Below, one piece after another: positions 10,829-21,334 of a stretch of 64,000 bases of DNA. The position numbers were made by a program, and so were the translations under genes. Below the pieces are notes generated by a model that saw only the letters and a list, made by a program, of their open reading frames with translations, did no database searches and had not been told where the DNA came from. Location of the stretch: contig NZ_BBCJ01000010.1 in NCBI RefSeq assembly GCF_001311985.1, forward strand, positions 1 through 64,000, given 5' to 3'. Each line of letters begins with the position of its first letter. The first letter of the stretch is position 1. This DNA comes from Geotalea toluenoxydans JCM 15764 (GTDB lineage: Bacteria > Desulfobacterota > Desulfuromonadia > Geobacterales > Geobacteraceae).

Positions 10829-11673
10829 ATGAGCAGAATTGAGGAAGCACTGGAGAAAGCGGCAAAAATGCGGGGTACGGATGGCAAAGCAGCCATGGGC
10901 AAAGTGCCCGGCTCGCCATTGGCAGTTGCCCAGGGATCTGTGCATGCCTATCAGCAGCCGATGCCCAATGAAAGGCTGAAGGTGAAAAATCCGCTGGTGG
11001 TAAGCGTTACCGCACCGCAGACGTCCGTTGCTGAAGAATATCGAAAGCTGAAGTCCCTTCTGGTCAAGCTCACCAATGGCGACCGGTTCAGGAATACCCT
11101 CATGGTTACCAGTGCCTTTGCCAGTGAAGGGAAGAGCATAACGGCAATAAATCTGGCCGTGAGTCTGGCCCAGGAATTTGACCACACAGTGCTCTTGGTG
11201 GATGCAGACCTGAGAAAACCTTCAATTCATAAATACTTCGGTTTCGAGCCGAAGCTGGGTCTTACCGATTGTCTCACCAGGGGAATCGATGTGGGGGAGA
11301 CGCTGATAAAGACCGGCATAGGAAAACTGTCGATCCTGCCTATGGGAAAAAGGTGGAGAATCCGGGGGAGCTGTTCTCCTCGTCGAAGATGAAGAGCCTG
11401 ATAGCCGAGATCAAAAGCCGTTACCCTGACCGATATATCATCATCGATACGCCGCCGGTGCTGCTTTTTGCCGAAACCCGAACCGTCAGCACATTTGTCG
11501 ACGGGATCTTGTTTGTGGTCAAGGAAGGGGCTGCCAGCGTCAAGGAAGTCAACGATGCCCTGACCGCCCTGGATAAGAGCAATCTGCTGGGGATCATTTA
11601 CAACGAAACGGTGAATGAGAACCTCAACGGTCACTATCACGATTATTATCAGCATAAGCAGTATGCCTGGTGA
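10829..11673 (+). CDS. Tyrosine autokinase of the exopolysaccharide system (BY-kinase), one apparent frameshift
   Basis: About 281 residues. Walker A is SAFASEGKSITAIN, Walker A' is VLLVDADLRKPSIHKYF, and Walker B is RYIIIDTPPV. It ends in a tyrosine cluster (HYHDYYQHKQYAW), the usual autophosphorylation site. The frame as written stops early at 11392. One base appears lost near 11347 (GGGAAAAAGG), after which the sequence resumes KVENPGEL and runs to 11673. In this family the kinase works with the chain-length protein encoded just upstream to control polymerisation. AGGAGAG precedes the ATG. Confidence 0.88.
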
Positions 11674-11717
11674 AGGAACCGGATCAGCAGCAGAGACGTC
11701 CCATAAGGGGAGAAGGC

Positions 11718-12880
11718 ATGTACGAATCCTATTTCAAGTTGACCAAAAAGCCGTTCGACCTGTTGCCCAATCCGGATTTCATGTACCTGAGCAAATCTCA
11801 CAAAAGGGCACTGACCTATCTGAACTACGGCATCAAGGAGCGCTCTGGCTTTATCCTGCTCACCGGTGAAGTGGGTTCAGGCAAGACGACCATCATCAGG
11901 GACCTGATAAAGAAAAACCACGAAAGGGTGTTGTTGGGCAAAATCTTCAATACCAGAGTCAACTCCGAGCAGCTCATTTCCATGATCAATGATGACTTCG
12001 GCCTGCCGGTGCACGGTAAGGACAAGATAGAGCTGCTCAGGGACCTGAACGTTTTTCTCATCGAGCAATATGCCAAGGGAAACCAGCCGACCCTGGTCAT
12101 AGACGAGGCCCAGAATTTGAGTGCCTCCCTCCTTGAAGAGGTGCGCCTGCTGTCCAACCTTGAAACCGATCACGCCAAGCTGATGCAGATCATACTGGTG
12201 GGCCAGCCGGAGTTACGCAAGACCCTGGCGCGTACGGAATTGCTGCAGCTCAGACAGAGAATCAGCATCAACTGTCACCTGCAGCCATTGTCCCGGCAGG
12301 AGGTCGAGGAGTACATCCATCACCGGCTGGATGTGGCCGGGGACCGTGCAGCCGTAATCTTCGAAACGGAGGCCCTGGATAACATCTTCACATACAGCAG
12401 GGGTATCCCCAGGCTGATCAATATCATCTGCGACTTCCTCATGCTTTCGGCCGCTGCCGAAGGCCTAAAGAAGCTTGACGGCCAAATGGTCCATGAGATC
12501 ATCGGCGACCTGGACTTTGAAAACCAGTATTGGAAGACAACCATTGCCGAAACCGATAAGGCTCAGTTGATGGTGCGGGCGCCGGAAACAGTGAGAAAGA
12601 GAGTCAATTGGCTTCAGTGCTGGTCGATATCAGATCGAGGCTGGAATCCCTGGAAAAGGAATCCACCAGGTTCAATACCAACATGGTGAATGACATCGGC
12701 AACAGGATCAAATCCGTGCAGAACCTGGTCACAACCTATCGTGGCGAAACCGATCATTCCATAAGCGAGATCAGGCGCAAGATGGACAGCTACATGGAAA
12801 AATCCAGCCATGCTGCAAGTCAGCCGGTGATGCAGAAAGAAGAGAAATCCAACTTTATCCGCCGCATTTTTGGAAACTGA
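11718..12880 (+). CDS. XrtA-associated AAA ATPase (ExeA/GspA-like), one apparent frameshift
   Basis: About 387 residues. The start MYESYFKLTKKPFDL is the hallmark N-terminus of this ATPase family, and AGAAGG precedes the ATG. Walker A is GEVGSGKTT and Walker B is LVIDEAQNLS. Sensor-like regions follow (LVGQPELRKTL, RGIPRLINIICD). A one-base loss near 12588 shifts the C-terminal part. The restored frame reads SEKESQLASVLVDIRSRLESLEKE, a short coiled coil, to the stop at 12880. The role in exopolysaccharide export is not known in detail. Conservation of its position between the kinase and the beta-barrel gene supports membership in the system. Confidence 0.86.
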
Positions 12881-12881
12881 A

Positions 12882-14180
12882 ATGAAAAACAAAGGCTTTC
12901 TTTACATTTGCCGTTTTCTGTTCTTCGGCCTCTCTTTGTCTGTTTTTGCCGAGGGTGATGCCCTTGCCGATTTCGAGATACATCCCGGCATTACCGTAAG
13001 CGAGGAGTTTACGGACAACGTCTACGAAAACAAGAACAACAAAAAGAGCGATTACATAACGCGGGCCATGCCCGGCATCCAGCTCAGGTATGAGGCCCCC
13101 ATAGGTACGGTTGACGGGGAGTACCGGTATGACTACCGCTATTACCTGCGCCAGTCAAGGAAGGACGACGATACCCATTATGCCAATGTCAATGCACATT
13201 TGGCACTGATCGACCAATTGCTGTTCCTGGATGCGGGGGACAACTACCAGAGAGTTTCCCTGGATGTGTCGCGGGATGTGACCCAGGAAAGCCTGTTCGT
13301 CGGCCAGACCGACCAGAACAACCTCACCGCCACGCCATACTTCTCCTTCAATCTTTCGCCGAGAACCACAACCCGTTTGGGTTACCGGTATACCAACATC
13401 TGGTATCAGAGGCCTGATGAGGCTCAAATTGCGGCCCTGCGCCAGGTCGACAGCATTTCAAGAAGGGCGCATACGGGTTTCGGCGAGGTCGCCTACGAGT
13501 TCGCCAGGAATGCCAAGGTCAGCGCCGGATATTCCTTTACCCGTACCGACCGGTCCTCGGGAAGTTCCAACAAGCAGGACTCGTACCTTGGGGTGGAAAA
13601 GAAATACGGGCCTGACGATACATCGGTTATTTCCCTTAAAGGGGGCTGGACAACCATTCGCTACCGTCAGGGGCGACGGTACAACGCCCCGTTCTGGGTC
13701 GCAGAGATAAAGCATCAGATGGGCAACGTGGTAACTACCTTGAACACCAGGGTATTTTACGGCGAGGACCCCCTGAGAGCGGTCACCAAGGAGACCAGCT
13801 ATTCCGGAGCGATAGATCTGCTGCTTTCCAAGGGACTGGTGGGCGGCATGATTTCCTATTCCAGATTTGTCGACACGGAACTTGACCGACTGGTAACCCA
13901 ACGAGCTACAGCCGCCATAAGAGGACGGTATGAACTGTTGAACCGGCTGGCTGCCGACATGACCGTGGAAGGTTCCCGCTATGAGAACAACAGCCTGATT
14001 TCCATCAACAATCTCTCTACCAGCAACAACGATACCCACAGGTTGCTGGTCGCAACCGGCATCACTTATTCCTTCGGCGAGGGTATGTCTGCTTCCGCCC
14101 TCTATCGGTACGTCAACTATTTTTCCGGCTACCAGGGGGACGTAAACAGGATTGCCCTTGAATTCAGAAAGGTTTTCTGA
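12882..14180 (+). CDS. Outer-membrane beta-barrel protein of the XrtA system
   Basis: About 432 residues. A signal peptide (FLFFGLSLSVFAEGDALA) precedes FEIHPGITVSEEFTDNVYE. The rest is alternating aromatic/polar beta strands (YRYDYRYYLRQ, TRLGYRYTNIWYQ, VSAGYSFTRTDRSSG) ending in a Phe (LEFRKVF), as expected for a Bam-inserted barrel. It begins two bases after the ATPase stop. This matches the uncharacterised PEP-CTERM-system outer-membrane family usually encoded at this position. It may form or support the export channel. Confidence 0.82.
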   Translation: MKNKGFLYICRFLFFGLSLSVFAEGDALADFEIHPGITVSEEFTDNVYENKNNKKSDYITRAMPGIQLRYEAPIGTVDGEYRYDYRYYLRQSRKDDDTHYANVNAHLALIDQLLFLDAGDNYQRVSLDVSRDVTQESLFVGQTDQNNLTATPYFSFNLSPRTTTRLGYRYTNIWYQRPDEAQIAALRQVDSISRRAHTGFGEVAYEFARNAKVSAGYSFTRTDRSSGSSNKQDSYLGVEKKYGPDDTSVISLKGGWTTIRYRQGRRYNAPFWVAEIKHQMGNVVTTLNTRVFYGEDPLRAVTKETSYSGAIDLLLSKGLVGGMISYSRFVDTELDRLVTQRATAAIRGRYELLNRLAADMTVEGSRYENNSLISINNLSTSNNDTHRLLVATGITYSFGEGMSASALYRYVNYFSGYQGDVNRIALEFRKVF

Positions 14181-14196
14181 GCCGCTACGGAGCCCC

Positions 14197-15126
14197 ATGC
14201 ACAACGCACTTACCATCGATGTGGAGGACTACTTCCAGGTGACGGCATTTGCCGGTCGCGTAAAGATGGCCGACTGGGACAATTTCCCCATACGGGCAAG
14301 GGAAAACACCCTTAGGATTCTGGAACTCCTGGAAACCCGCTCGATCAGGGCCACCTTCTTCATTCTCGGCTGGCTGGCCAACCGCCTCCCTGACCTGGTG
14401 CGGGAAATACGGTCCCGCGGCCACGAGATCGCCTGCCATGGTTACAGCCACCAACTGGTATATGAAATAGGCCGGGAGCGGTTCCGCCAGGATATCCGCC
14501 GGTCGAAAGCAATCCTTGAAGATATCACCGGTATGGCTGTCTGCGGTTACAGGGCGCCCAGTTATTCCATTACCGGCAGATCCCTCTGGGCACATGAGAT
14601 CCTGGTGGAAGAAGGTTTTACCTTCGATTCGAGCATCTTTCCCATAGTCCATGATATTTACGGCATCCCCGGAGGCAACAGGTTTATCCATGACATAGAG
14701 ACCAAATCCGGCAGGCTCAGGGAATTTCCCATCACCACATTGCCGCTGCAGTTTGGGAGGCGGAAATGGACCCTGCCGGTGGCCGGGGGGGGATATCTCA
14801 GGTTATTACCCGCCCAATTGGTGGCGTGGGCCATAAGGCGGGTGAACGAGAAAGAGCTGCAGCCGGCGGTCGTCTATTTTCATCCATGGGAAATAGACCC
14901 GGGACAGCCGCGCATAAAAGCCGGATTGAAGTCCTCCTTCCGCCATTACCTGAACCTTGAGCAAATGGAAGGCAAGGTGAGGTACCTGCTGGATAATCTG
15001 AAATTCACCAGTATGGGAGAGGTCCTGCAGCAGGAAATAATCGGCTCCGGGAGCGATGCCTACATCAACGCAGGCAGGTGGCTGCCCACTAGAAACCAAG
15101 GATTTTATCGATGCCAGTCAGCGTAG
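14197..15126 (+). CDS. Polysaccharide deacetylase, XrtA-locus subfamily
   Basis: 309 residues from the ATG at 14197, which has GGAG just upstream. The NodB-type catalytic domain starts at the N-terminus: LTIDVEDYFQV gives the metal-binding Asp pair, ACHGYSHQLV gives the His motif, and GYRAPSYSIT is motif 3. A C-terminal FHPWEIDP follows. No signal peptide is seen, as in this subfamily. It probably removes acetyl groups from the glycan or its lipid-linked precursor. It overlaps the FemAB gene by 16 bases. Confidence 0.9.
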   Translation: MHNALTIDVEDYFQVTAFAGRVKMADWDNFPIRARENTLRILELLETRSIRATFFILGWLANRLPDLVREIRSRGHEIACHGYSHQLVYEIGRERFRQDIRRSKAILEDITGMAVCGYRAPSYSITGRSLWAHEILVEEGFTFDSSIFPIVHDIYGIPGGNRFIHDIETKSGRLREFPITTLPLQFGRRKWTLPVAGGGYLRLLPAQLVAWAIRRVNEKELQPAVVYFHPWEIDPGQPRIKAGLKSSFRHYLNLEQMEGKVRYLLDNLKFTSMGEVLQQEIIGSGSDAYINAGRWLPTRNQGFYRCQSA

Positions 15127-16145
15127 ACTTGATAAAAAACGGTGATTCAGCCTGGGATGCCTATGTCCTGGGCCACGGTGAAGCAACCTGTTACCACCAG
15201 TTTGGATGGAAAGAGGTCATCGAGAAGAGCTTCGGCCATGAGGCGTATTTTCTGGCGGCCAGGGGCGACTCGGGAGAGGTATGCGGCGTATTGCCGCTGG
15301 TGAAGATGCAGAGCGCCCTCTTTGGCAGGTACCTGGTATCAGTGCCATTCTGCAATTATGGCGGCGTGCTCTGTGACGACACGGCAGTGGAGAGGCTGCT
15401 TATCAACAAGGCGAAGGAAATAAGAGAGGACATGGGGGTAACCCATGTGGAGTTGCGCCATCTGGACAAGTGCCTGAAGGGTATGGCGACCAGGAGCCAC
15501 AAGGTGACCATGATCCTCACGCTGCAGGAAGATGAAACGGCGCAATGGAAGGTTCTGGATACAAAAGTGCGAAACCAGATCCGTAAGGCTGAAAAAAGCC
15601 GCTTGAAGGTGATCACGGGGCATGTGGAACTGCTCGATCCTTTCTACAGGGTCTTTTGCAGAAATATGCGGGACCTGGGGACGCCGGTGTACGGCAAGGA
15701 GTTTTTCAGGAACATCCTGGAAACATTTCCCCGGACGACGAAAATCGTTTCCGTACTGCTGGACGGCACCACCGTGGCTTCAGGCATCATGATGTGGTTC
15801 AGGGATACGGTGGAGGTGCCCTGGGCTTCGTCCATCAAGGAATATAGAAACCTTTGCCCCAACAACCTCCTGTATTGGCAGGCCATAAAGCATTCCCTGA
15901 AATTGCGGGCGCGCAGGTTCGACTTCGGCCGTTCGACGCCGGGAGAGGGCACGTACCGTTTCAAGAAACAGTGGGGGGCTGAGGCGGTACCCTTGTACTG
16001 GCAATATCTGATCGAGGAAGGGACTAGTCTGCCGCAACTTAATCCGTCCAACCCTAAATACAGGACCATGATCAAGGTCTGGCAGCGCCTGCCCCTGGCA
16101 GTTGCCAACTATGTGGGGCCTAAAATCGTGCGCGGCATACCATGA
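15111..16145 (+). CDS. FemAB-family acyl/aminoacyltransferase, XrtA-associated
   Basis: 344 residues. The pattern is that of the FemAB-like GNAT fold: an N-terminal CYHQFGWKEVIEKSFGH, a central FRNILETFPRTTKIVSVLLDG, then NNLLYWQAIKHSLKLRARRFDFGRSTPGEGTYRFKKQWG. This last block is the best-conserved part of the PEP-CTERM FemAB family. These enzymes transfer an acyl or aminoacyl group, here presumably onto a sugar amine exposed by the neighbouring deacetylase. That pairing is an inference from gene order. Four-base ATGA overlap with the next gene. Confidence 0.87.
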   Translation: MPVSVDLIKNGDSAWDAYVLGHGEATCYHQFGWKEVIEKSFGHEAYFLAARGDSGEVCGVLPLVKMQSALFGRYLVSVPFCNYGGVLCDDTAVERLLINKAKEIREDMGVTHVELRHLDKCLKGMATRSHKVTMILTLQEDETAQWKVLDTKVRNQIRKAEKSRLKVITGHVELLDPFYRVFCRNMRDLGTPVYGKEFFRNILETFPRTTKIVSVLLDGTTVASGIMMWFRDTVEVPWASSIKEYRNLCPNNLLYWQAIKHSLKLRARRFDFGRSTPGEGTYRFKKQWGAEAVPLYWQYLIEEGTSLPQLNPSNPKYRTMIKVWQRLPLAVANYVGPKIVRGIP

Positions 16146-17341
16146 GAATCGGCAGATCGATACCGCCGGCAGCAGCGCCCATCTCTCTTGTGGATCTCTT
16201 GAACGGCATCCGCGGATTGTTCAATGGCCAACGGGAAATTGAACGGTTCGAGAACGAATTGAAGGAGTACTTCGGGGTGAAGCACTGCTTTCTCGTTTCA
16301 TCGGGTAAGGCGGCTCTGACGGTAATCCTTGAGGCTCTGAAAGAGCTTTCCCCCGGCAGGGAAGAGGTGGTGATTCCTGCCTATACCTGCTATTCGGTGC
16401 CGGCAGCGGTGATCCGGGCCGGATTGAAGATCAGGCTTTGCGATATCGATGCAGGTAACCTGGGATTCGACTGTTCAAAGCTTGCGTCCCTGCTGGAGAA
16501 ACGCCGTACCCTCTGCCTTGTTCCGACATATCTTTACGGCTTGCCGTGCCAAATGGAGCGGATCAAAGGTATGGCAAGGGACTGGGGCACCTTGGTTGTG
16601 GAAGACGCAGCCCAGGCCATGGGCAGTGAGGTTGACGGGATCAAGCTCGGCTGCGTCGGGGATGTGAGTTTTTTCAGTCTGGGACGCGGCAAGGCGTTGT
16701 CGACCGTGGAAGGGGGCATCATTATCACTGACCGGGATGACATTGCAAGGCCTTTGCACCGGCAGGTGGAAAAGCTCCCACCGTACAGCCTGGCCCGGAA
16801 CATGATGCTGATTGTTCATGCTCTGGCACTGTTTCTTTTTCTGCGGCCATCCCTGTTCTGGTTGCCAAAGTCCATTCCGTCCCTGGGGCTTGGTAAGACA
16901 GTTTTCGACCCCGGATTTGACCTCTACGGCATGTCACCCTTCCAGGCAGGACTGGCAGGAAAGTGGGGTATGAAGATAAGCCGCTTCAGGATGGCTCGGC
17001 GACAGCTTGTCAATCGCTGGCAGGCACTGACCAATGCACACCGCTTTTTCAGGGGACTGACAGGTCAGGATTCTTCAGCGGATTTGATCCGTTTTCCCGT
17101 ATCCATAGCCGATGAAAGTTTCAAGGAGAAGGTTCTGAATGAGTCTGAACGTTCCGGGCTGGGTATCATGGGAGGCTATCCCGCTTCCGTCAACCGGATA
17201 GAAGAGATTGCCCACCTCTTTCACGGAGAAACCTATCCTGCTGCTGAAAAAGCGGCACGGGAACTGGTGACATTCCCGGTCCATCCCTTGATCACCTCAA
17301 GGGATGCCGTAACCATTGAAAAGTTCGTTAAGGAATGGTGA
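16142..17341 (+). CDS. DegT/DnrJ/EryC1-type PLP aminotransferase
   Basis: 399 residues. An aspartate-aminotransferase-fold sugar aminotransferase: VSSGKAALTVIL binds PLP phosphate, EDAAQAMGSEVDG carries the PLP-pyridine Asp region, and FSLGRGKALSTVEGG contains the Schiff-base Lys. It would form an amino sugar nucleotide from a keto sugar. A hydrophobic stretch (MLIVHALALFLFLRPSLFWL) about residue 225 is unusual for a soluble aminotransferase and may be a membrane-associated insert. It lies between the FemAB and glycosyltransferase genes, so it probably supplies a substrate for this glycan. Confidence 0.85.
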   Translation: MRIGRSIPPAAAPISLVDLLNGIRGLFNGQREIERFENELKEYFGVKHCFLVSSGKAALTVILEALKELSPGREEVVIPAYTCYSVPAAVIRAGLKIRLCDIDAGNLGFDCSKLASLLEKRRTLCLVPTYLYGLPCQMERIKGMARDWGTLVVEDAAQAMGSEVDGIKLGCVGDVSFFSLGRGKALSTVEGGIIITDRDDIARPLHRQVEKLPPYSLARNMMLIVHALALFLFLRPSLFWLPKSIPSLGLGKTVFDPGFDLYGMSPFQAGLAGKWGMKISRFRMARRQLVNRWQALTNAHRFFRGLTGQDSSADLIRFPVSIADESFKEKVLNESERSGLGIMGGYPASVNRIEEIAHLFHGETYPAAEKAARELVTFPVHPLITSRDAVTIEKFVKEW

Positions 17342-17345
17342 ACGA

Positions 17346-18598
17346 TTGAATCGACGCAGGAATATCCCGATACTGATGCTCGCATACCACTATCCGCCGG
17401 TCGTTGCATCGGGATGTGCAAGGATAAAGCGTTTTGTCGACAACTTGCCGCTATTCGGTTACGACCCGCTGGTGGTGACGGTGGAAAACGGCAAACAGCC
17501 TGCAGCTTCCGATGGGGAGATGGTTTATCGTGCCCGTCAGTTTGTCTACGATAAGGTGGCACTGCTGGATGCGCTGGTGCGCAAGTCGTTTCAGCAGTTT
17601 GGGGTGAATTATAACTTCCGACTCTTTGACAGGCTGCTTCTTTTCCCGGATAACGCGGTAGGTTTTGTGCCCGGCGCCGTTGCCAAAGGGATGGATGTTT
17701 ACAGGACCAGTGCCTACGGGTTGATATATGTTACATGTAAACCTTTTTCCACAGCCCTTGCTGCCGTTTCTCTGAAAAAAAACTCAATCTTCCACTGGTA
17801 GTCGATTTCCGCGATCCCTATGCCTATGATTACCATGAGAAGATTCCGCCATACTACTATTTCATGAAGAAAATGGTAGAAAGATATGTCTTAAAGCATA
17901 CGGATTGTCTCATAGTCAATACCAAAGGGGGAGAGGAACTCTATAAAGCTCATTACAATAACATGAACATTACAACAATAACCAATGGTTTTGATTATAG
18001 ATCCATTTCTTCGGTAGTACGTAATGACAGAATGATCATTTCCCATGTGGGGCACCTCTATGGCTTGCAACGGGATCCGGAGAGACTGTTTGCCGCCATG
18101 GCAAAGATGAAAGACTGCAGGATACTCTTCCGGTCCATCGGCGACACGTACAAGGGAATTATGGGAAAAGCGGCTCGTTTCGGCATCGAAGACATGATCG
18201 AGATAACAGGAAATGTGCCCCATGAACAGGCGCTGGCGCACATTCAGGCCTCCGACGTGCTGTTCCTTTCGCAACTGGCATACTTTGACCGTCATTTCTC
18301 CATATCCATCGCCAATAAATCCTATGAATACCTGGAAACGGGAAAGCCGGTCATTGCTGACCTGCCGGAAGGGGACAATGCAGATCTGTTCAGGACCTAC
18401 TCGTCAAATTCCTATGTCATAACCGACAAGGACCCGGAAAAAATCCATCACGCCCTGAAAGACGTCTACGAAAAATGGAGCAGCGGCAATCTCAAGCCAC
18501 AGATCAATCCGGCCTTCATCGACCGGTTCAACGGTCAGGCACTGACACAGCAGCTGGCCGAAGTCTTCGACTTTGTCCTCAACGGGATAAATCGATGA
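17346..18598 (+). CDS. Glycosyltransferase family 4-like, one apparent frameshift
   Basis: About 417 residues. The N-terminus PILMLAYHYPPVVASGCARIKRF is typical of GT4 WcaI-like enzymes. The C-terminal GT-B half has SHVGHLYGLQRDPERL and SYEYLETGKPVIADLPEGDNADLF. The frame as written stops at 17801 inside a run of A at 17775-17782. One extra A restores KKKLNLPLVVDFRDPYAYD and joins the two halves. The start is uncertain: TTG at 17346 follows an AAGGAA site, five bases after the previous stop. Confidence 0.82.
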
Positions 18599-19259
18599 CG
18601 AAATTCTACGTCATTATCTTTCTTACTCTGGCTGCATTTCTTGCCACAGGCAATCTAGTCCTGAAACTGCGTGCCCAGCCGGTGATGGAAAAGCATAAGG
18701 AGTTATATCTGCCCCTTCATATAAAGGGATGGGAAGGGCGCGAACTTACCCTTAATGACGCCACAGTCAATGTGATAAGGCCTGACAATTACCTGTTCAG
18801 GGATTACCGGAGAAACGGGGAGAACCTCAACCTGTACGTGGGCTATTACGGCAGTCTGAAGAAGTCGGATGCAGCCATATTCCGTCATTATGCTACCCGG
18901 CACAGGGTTGGCAGATATTGGAGAAGACCGACGTGATTACGGCAGTAAATGGCAGGAATCTCCGGTTTTCACGATTGAAGGTAAAGAAGGGCTCTGCATA
19001 CGAACTGGTCTATTACGGCTTCAGGAACGCCCGCATGACAACGGGCAGCCTGATCAGCTTGAGAACTGACTTGGTCAAAAGCATGGTCATGGGCAAGGAA
19101 ACGGAAAATGCCTTTATCAGGTTTTCAACGCCGGTAACCTCTGGTGGAATTGTAGTTGCGGAAGGCACATTGAAAGAGTTCATTGGTGAAACAAGCCCCT
19201 TTATTGATGAAATCTTCGTGAAAAGTGGTGGTGACGATGGGAAACCAGCGAATCTCTGA
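18595..19259 (+). CDS. epsI: EpsI family exosortase-associated protein, one apparent frameshift
   Basis: About 221 residues with one N-terminal membrane segment (FYVIIFLTLAAFLATGNLVL). The family signature lies just after the frameshift: restoring one C near 18875 gives AAHIPSLCYPAQGWQ, the H-x-P-x-x-C-x-P-x-x-G-W block of EpsI proteins. In many XrtA systems EpsI is fused to the C-terminus of the exosortase; here it is a separate gene directly upstream. Its function is unclear, although it is needed for exopolysaccharide in some species. ATGA overlap with the glycosyltransferase before it. Confidence 0.87.
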
Positions 19260-20142
19260 ACCGGCCGGACGATGTCTTTCCTATGGATTTGCCGTCCTGG
19301 CGATCTTTCATACCGTTCTGTATATGCCGGTATATTGGCGTCTGGTCCAGGCGTGGCAAACAATGCCCCAATGTTCCCACGGCTGGTTCATACTGCCTTT
19401 GGTCGCCTGGTTGTGCTTTCAAAAAAGAAGATACCTGCAAGGCTGCTTATACAGCATGTCTTACAGCGGTTGCATGTTGACAGGCGCAGGGCTCTTTCTT
19501 TACCTGGCCGCAATGGTTTATGAATCCGACAGTTTTGTCTATCTCTCGTACATGATCAGCCTGACAGGCATAACGGTTTCCATGTTCGGTTATGCAGCCC
19601 TCAGAATACTGCGCGTTCCCTGCCTGTTTCTTTTATTCATGTTCCCCCTGCCCGATTACCTGTATCTGCGGCTTACCGGTCCGCTCAAACTCTTTGCCAG
19701 CAACCTTTCTGCCCAAATCATCTCGTCTGCAGGCATTCCGGTACTGCAGGAGGGTAACATCATTCAGCTTCCAAACCTGCAACTGAATGTTGTTGAAGCC
19801 TGCAGCGGGATACAGTCGCTGATTTCCTACATCATGATCGGTTGCCTGCTTGCATATTTACTGGCCGGGCCGGTCTGGAAAAAGGCGGTTCTTGTAGCTG
19901 CAACCGTACCCGTTGCGCTTGTGAACAACATTCTGCGTATTACCGTTACCGGGATTCTGGGAGAATTCCTGGGTAAGCCGGCCAATAGCGGTTTCTATCA
20001 TGAACTTCTGGGTCTGGTGATTTTTGTCGTCGGATTTCTTGCTTTGGCTGGAGTTTACTTGTTGCTCGCCCGGCTCGACAGGAGGCCGTACCTCTTTTCC
20101 GGAGCGGCGAAGGCTTTGAACATGGGTGAAAAATGCCTGTAA
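19237..20142 (+). CDS. xrtA: Exosortase (XrtA/EpsH-like transpeptidase)
   Basis: About 301 residues with seven to eight predicted membrane helices. The catalytic residues of the exosortase family are all present: Cys in VVEACSGIQSL (about residue 186), Arg in NNILRITVTG (about residue 231) and His in SGFYHELLG. The segment SHGWFILPLVAW matches the family N-terminus. Exosortases cut and transfer PEP-CTERM-type proteins at the inner membrane. The subfamily is not certain from reading, but a nearby PrsR and FemAB gene favour XrtA. ATG at 19237 is preferred over an upstream GTG. It overlaps epsI and the next gene. Confidence 0.9.
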   Translation: MGNQRISEPAGRCLSYGFAVLAIFHTVLYMPVYWRLVQAWQTMPQCSHGWFILPLVAWLCFQKRRYLQGCLYSMSYSGCMLTGAGLFLYLAAMVYESDSFVYLSYMISLTGITVSMFGYAALRILRVPCLFLLFMFPLPDYLYLRLTGPLKLFASNLSAQIISSAGIPVLQEGNIIQLPNLQLNVVEACSGIQSLISYIMIGCLLAYLLAGPVWKKAVLVAATVPVALVNNILRITVTGILGEFLGKPANSGFYHELLGLVIFVVGFLALAGVYLLLARLDRRPYLFSGAAKALNMGEKCL

Positions 20143-21319
20143 TAGTGACCAATGCCAGAACCAGAATGGCCTATGCCATTACCAGAAGCCTGGGGAAGAG
20201 ATACATCAGGTTTATACCTCCGATTTTGTGCCGGGATCAATGTCTTTTGCGTCCAAATACAGTAGCGGGTCATTTCTCTATCCTTCGCCCTTCAGCCAAC
20301 AGAGTGGGTTCGTCCAGACACTGATGGAAAAAGTAAAGCTCCATTGCTGCAATGTGCTGATACCGGTCGGGGAAGAAACCTATCTGATTGCCAAACACAA
20401 ACAGAAGTTTCTGCAGCATACCAATATGGCTATCCCTGACTACGATCAGATCCTGATTGCCCACAACAAGGATCGTTGGGGGGCAATGGCGACAGAGCTC
20501 GGCATTCGCTGTCCTGCAACTTTCGAAATCAGTGACGTAAGGCAGGGCCGCGTCGATGGATTGCCGTTTCCGGTGCTGATCAAACCCAAGCAGGGGGGTG
20601 GGGGATGGGGAATAGTCCAGGTGGATTCGCCCCAGGAAATGGAAAGCCTGCTGAGCCGTGATGACCACTGGGGACGCCCTTGGGAACGCTTTTTCATTCA
20701 GCAGAAAATCGATGGCCAGACACACTGCGTGGCCATGCTCTTTCGACAGGGGGAGTACCGGGCAAAGGTGGGCTACAAACAGCTGCGCAGCTATCCCATC
20801 AAATGCGGGCAGGCCACCCTGAGGATCAGCGTCGAACACAAGGGAGCGGAAGAGAGCCTGCAACGGCTACTTGAGGAGATGAAATGGCATGGGGTTTGTC
20901 AGGCCGATTTCATTGTTGAAAAATGCAGCGGAGTCCCTTACCTGATTGACGTCAACCCTCGTTTCTGGGGCTCTCTGGCCCAAGGTATCGCCTGCGGGGT
21001 CGATTTTCCATACCTGGTTTACAAGATTGCGGCCAGGGGTGATGTTCCTTCACAGGCATCATTCAGCACTGGGGTCGTCACCCGCTGGATAGGGGGCGAT
21101 CTGGCCGCCTTCATGCCGTCGTTGCGACAGGCCGAGAACAAGCTCGCTTTTCTCAGGGAATATTTCCGGCCGCACCGCAGGGCCAGTGATTACGACGATC
21201 TGAGTCTTTCAGACCCTTTGCCTTTCATGAGCTGGATGGCCGACGCCCTGTACCGATCGGTGAAAAAGCGGGGAACACAATCCAGAAGCCACGACTCCCT
21301 GGAAGGCATCTGGGAATAG
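20133..21319 (+). CDS. ATP-grasp enzyme (carboxylate-amine ligase type), one apparent frameshift
   Basis: About 395 residues. The true N-terminus begins at 20133 (MPVIVTNARTRMAYAITRSLGK) in a different frame from the bulk of the protein. Restoring one G near 20198 joins it to EIHQVYTSDFVPGSMSF. The ATP-grasp core follows: FPVLIKPKQGGGGWGI, then CQADFIVEKC and LIDVNPRFWGSLAQG, the metal and ATP-binding block. Such enzymes ligate an amino acid or amine to a carboxylate. In a glycan locus it may attach an amino acid to a uronic acid, but the substrate cannot be read from sequence. It overlaps the exosortase gene by ten bases. Confidence 0.8.
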
Positions 21320-21334
21320 CAGGAGATCCTGAAC

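Noticed and set aside
13458-14216. Long antisense open frame (252 residues) opposite the beta-barrel gene; similar ones at 5224-6069, 49884-50675 and 57159-58085
   Set aside because: Each lies fully opposite a gene with clear family motifs, has no ribosome site worth noting and shows the skewed composition of a frame shadow.
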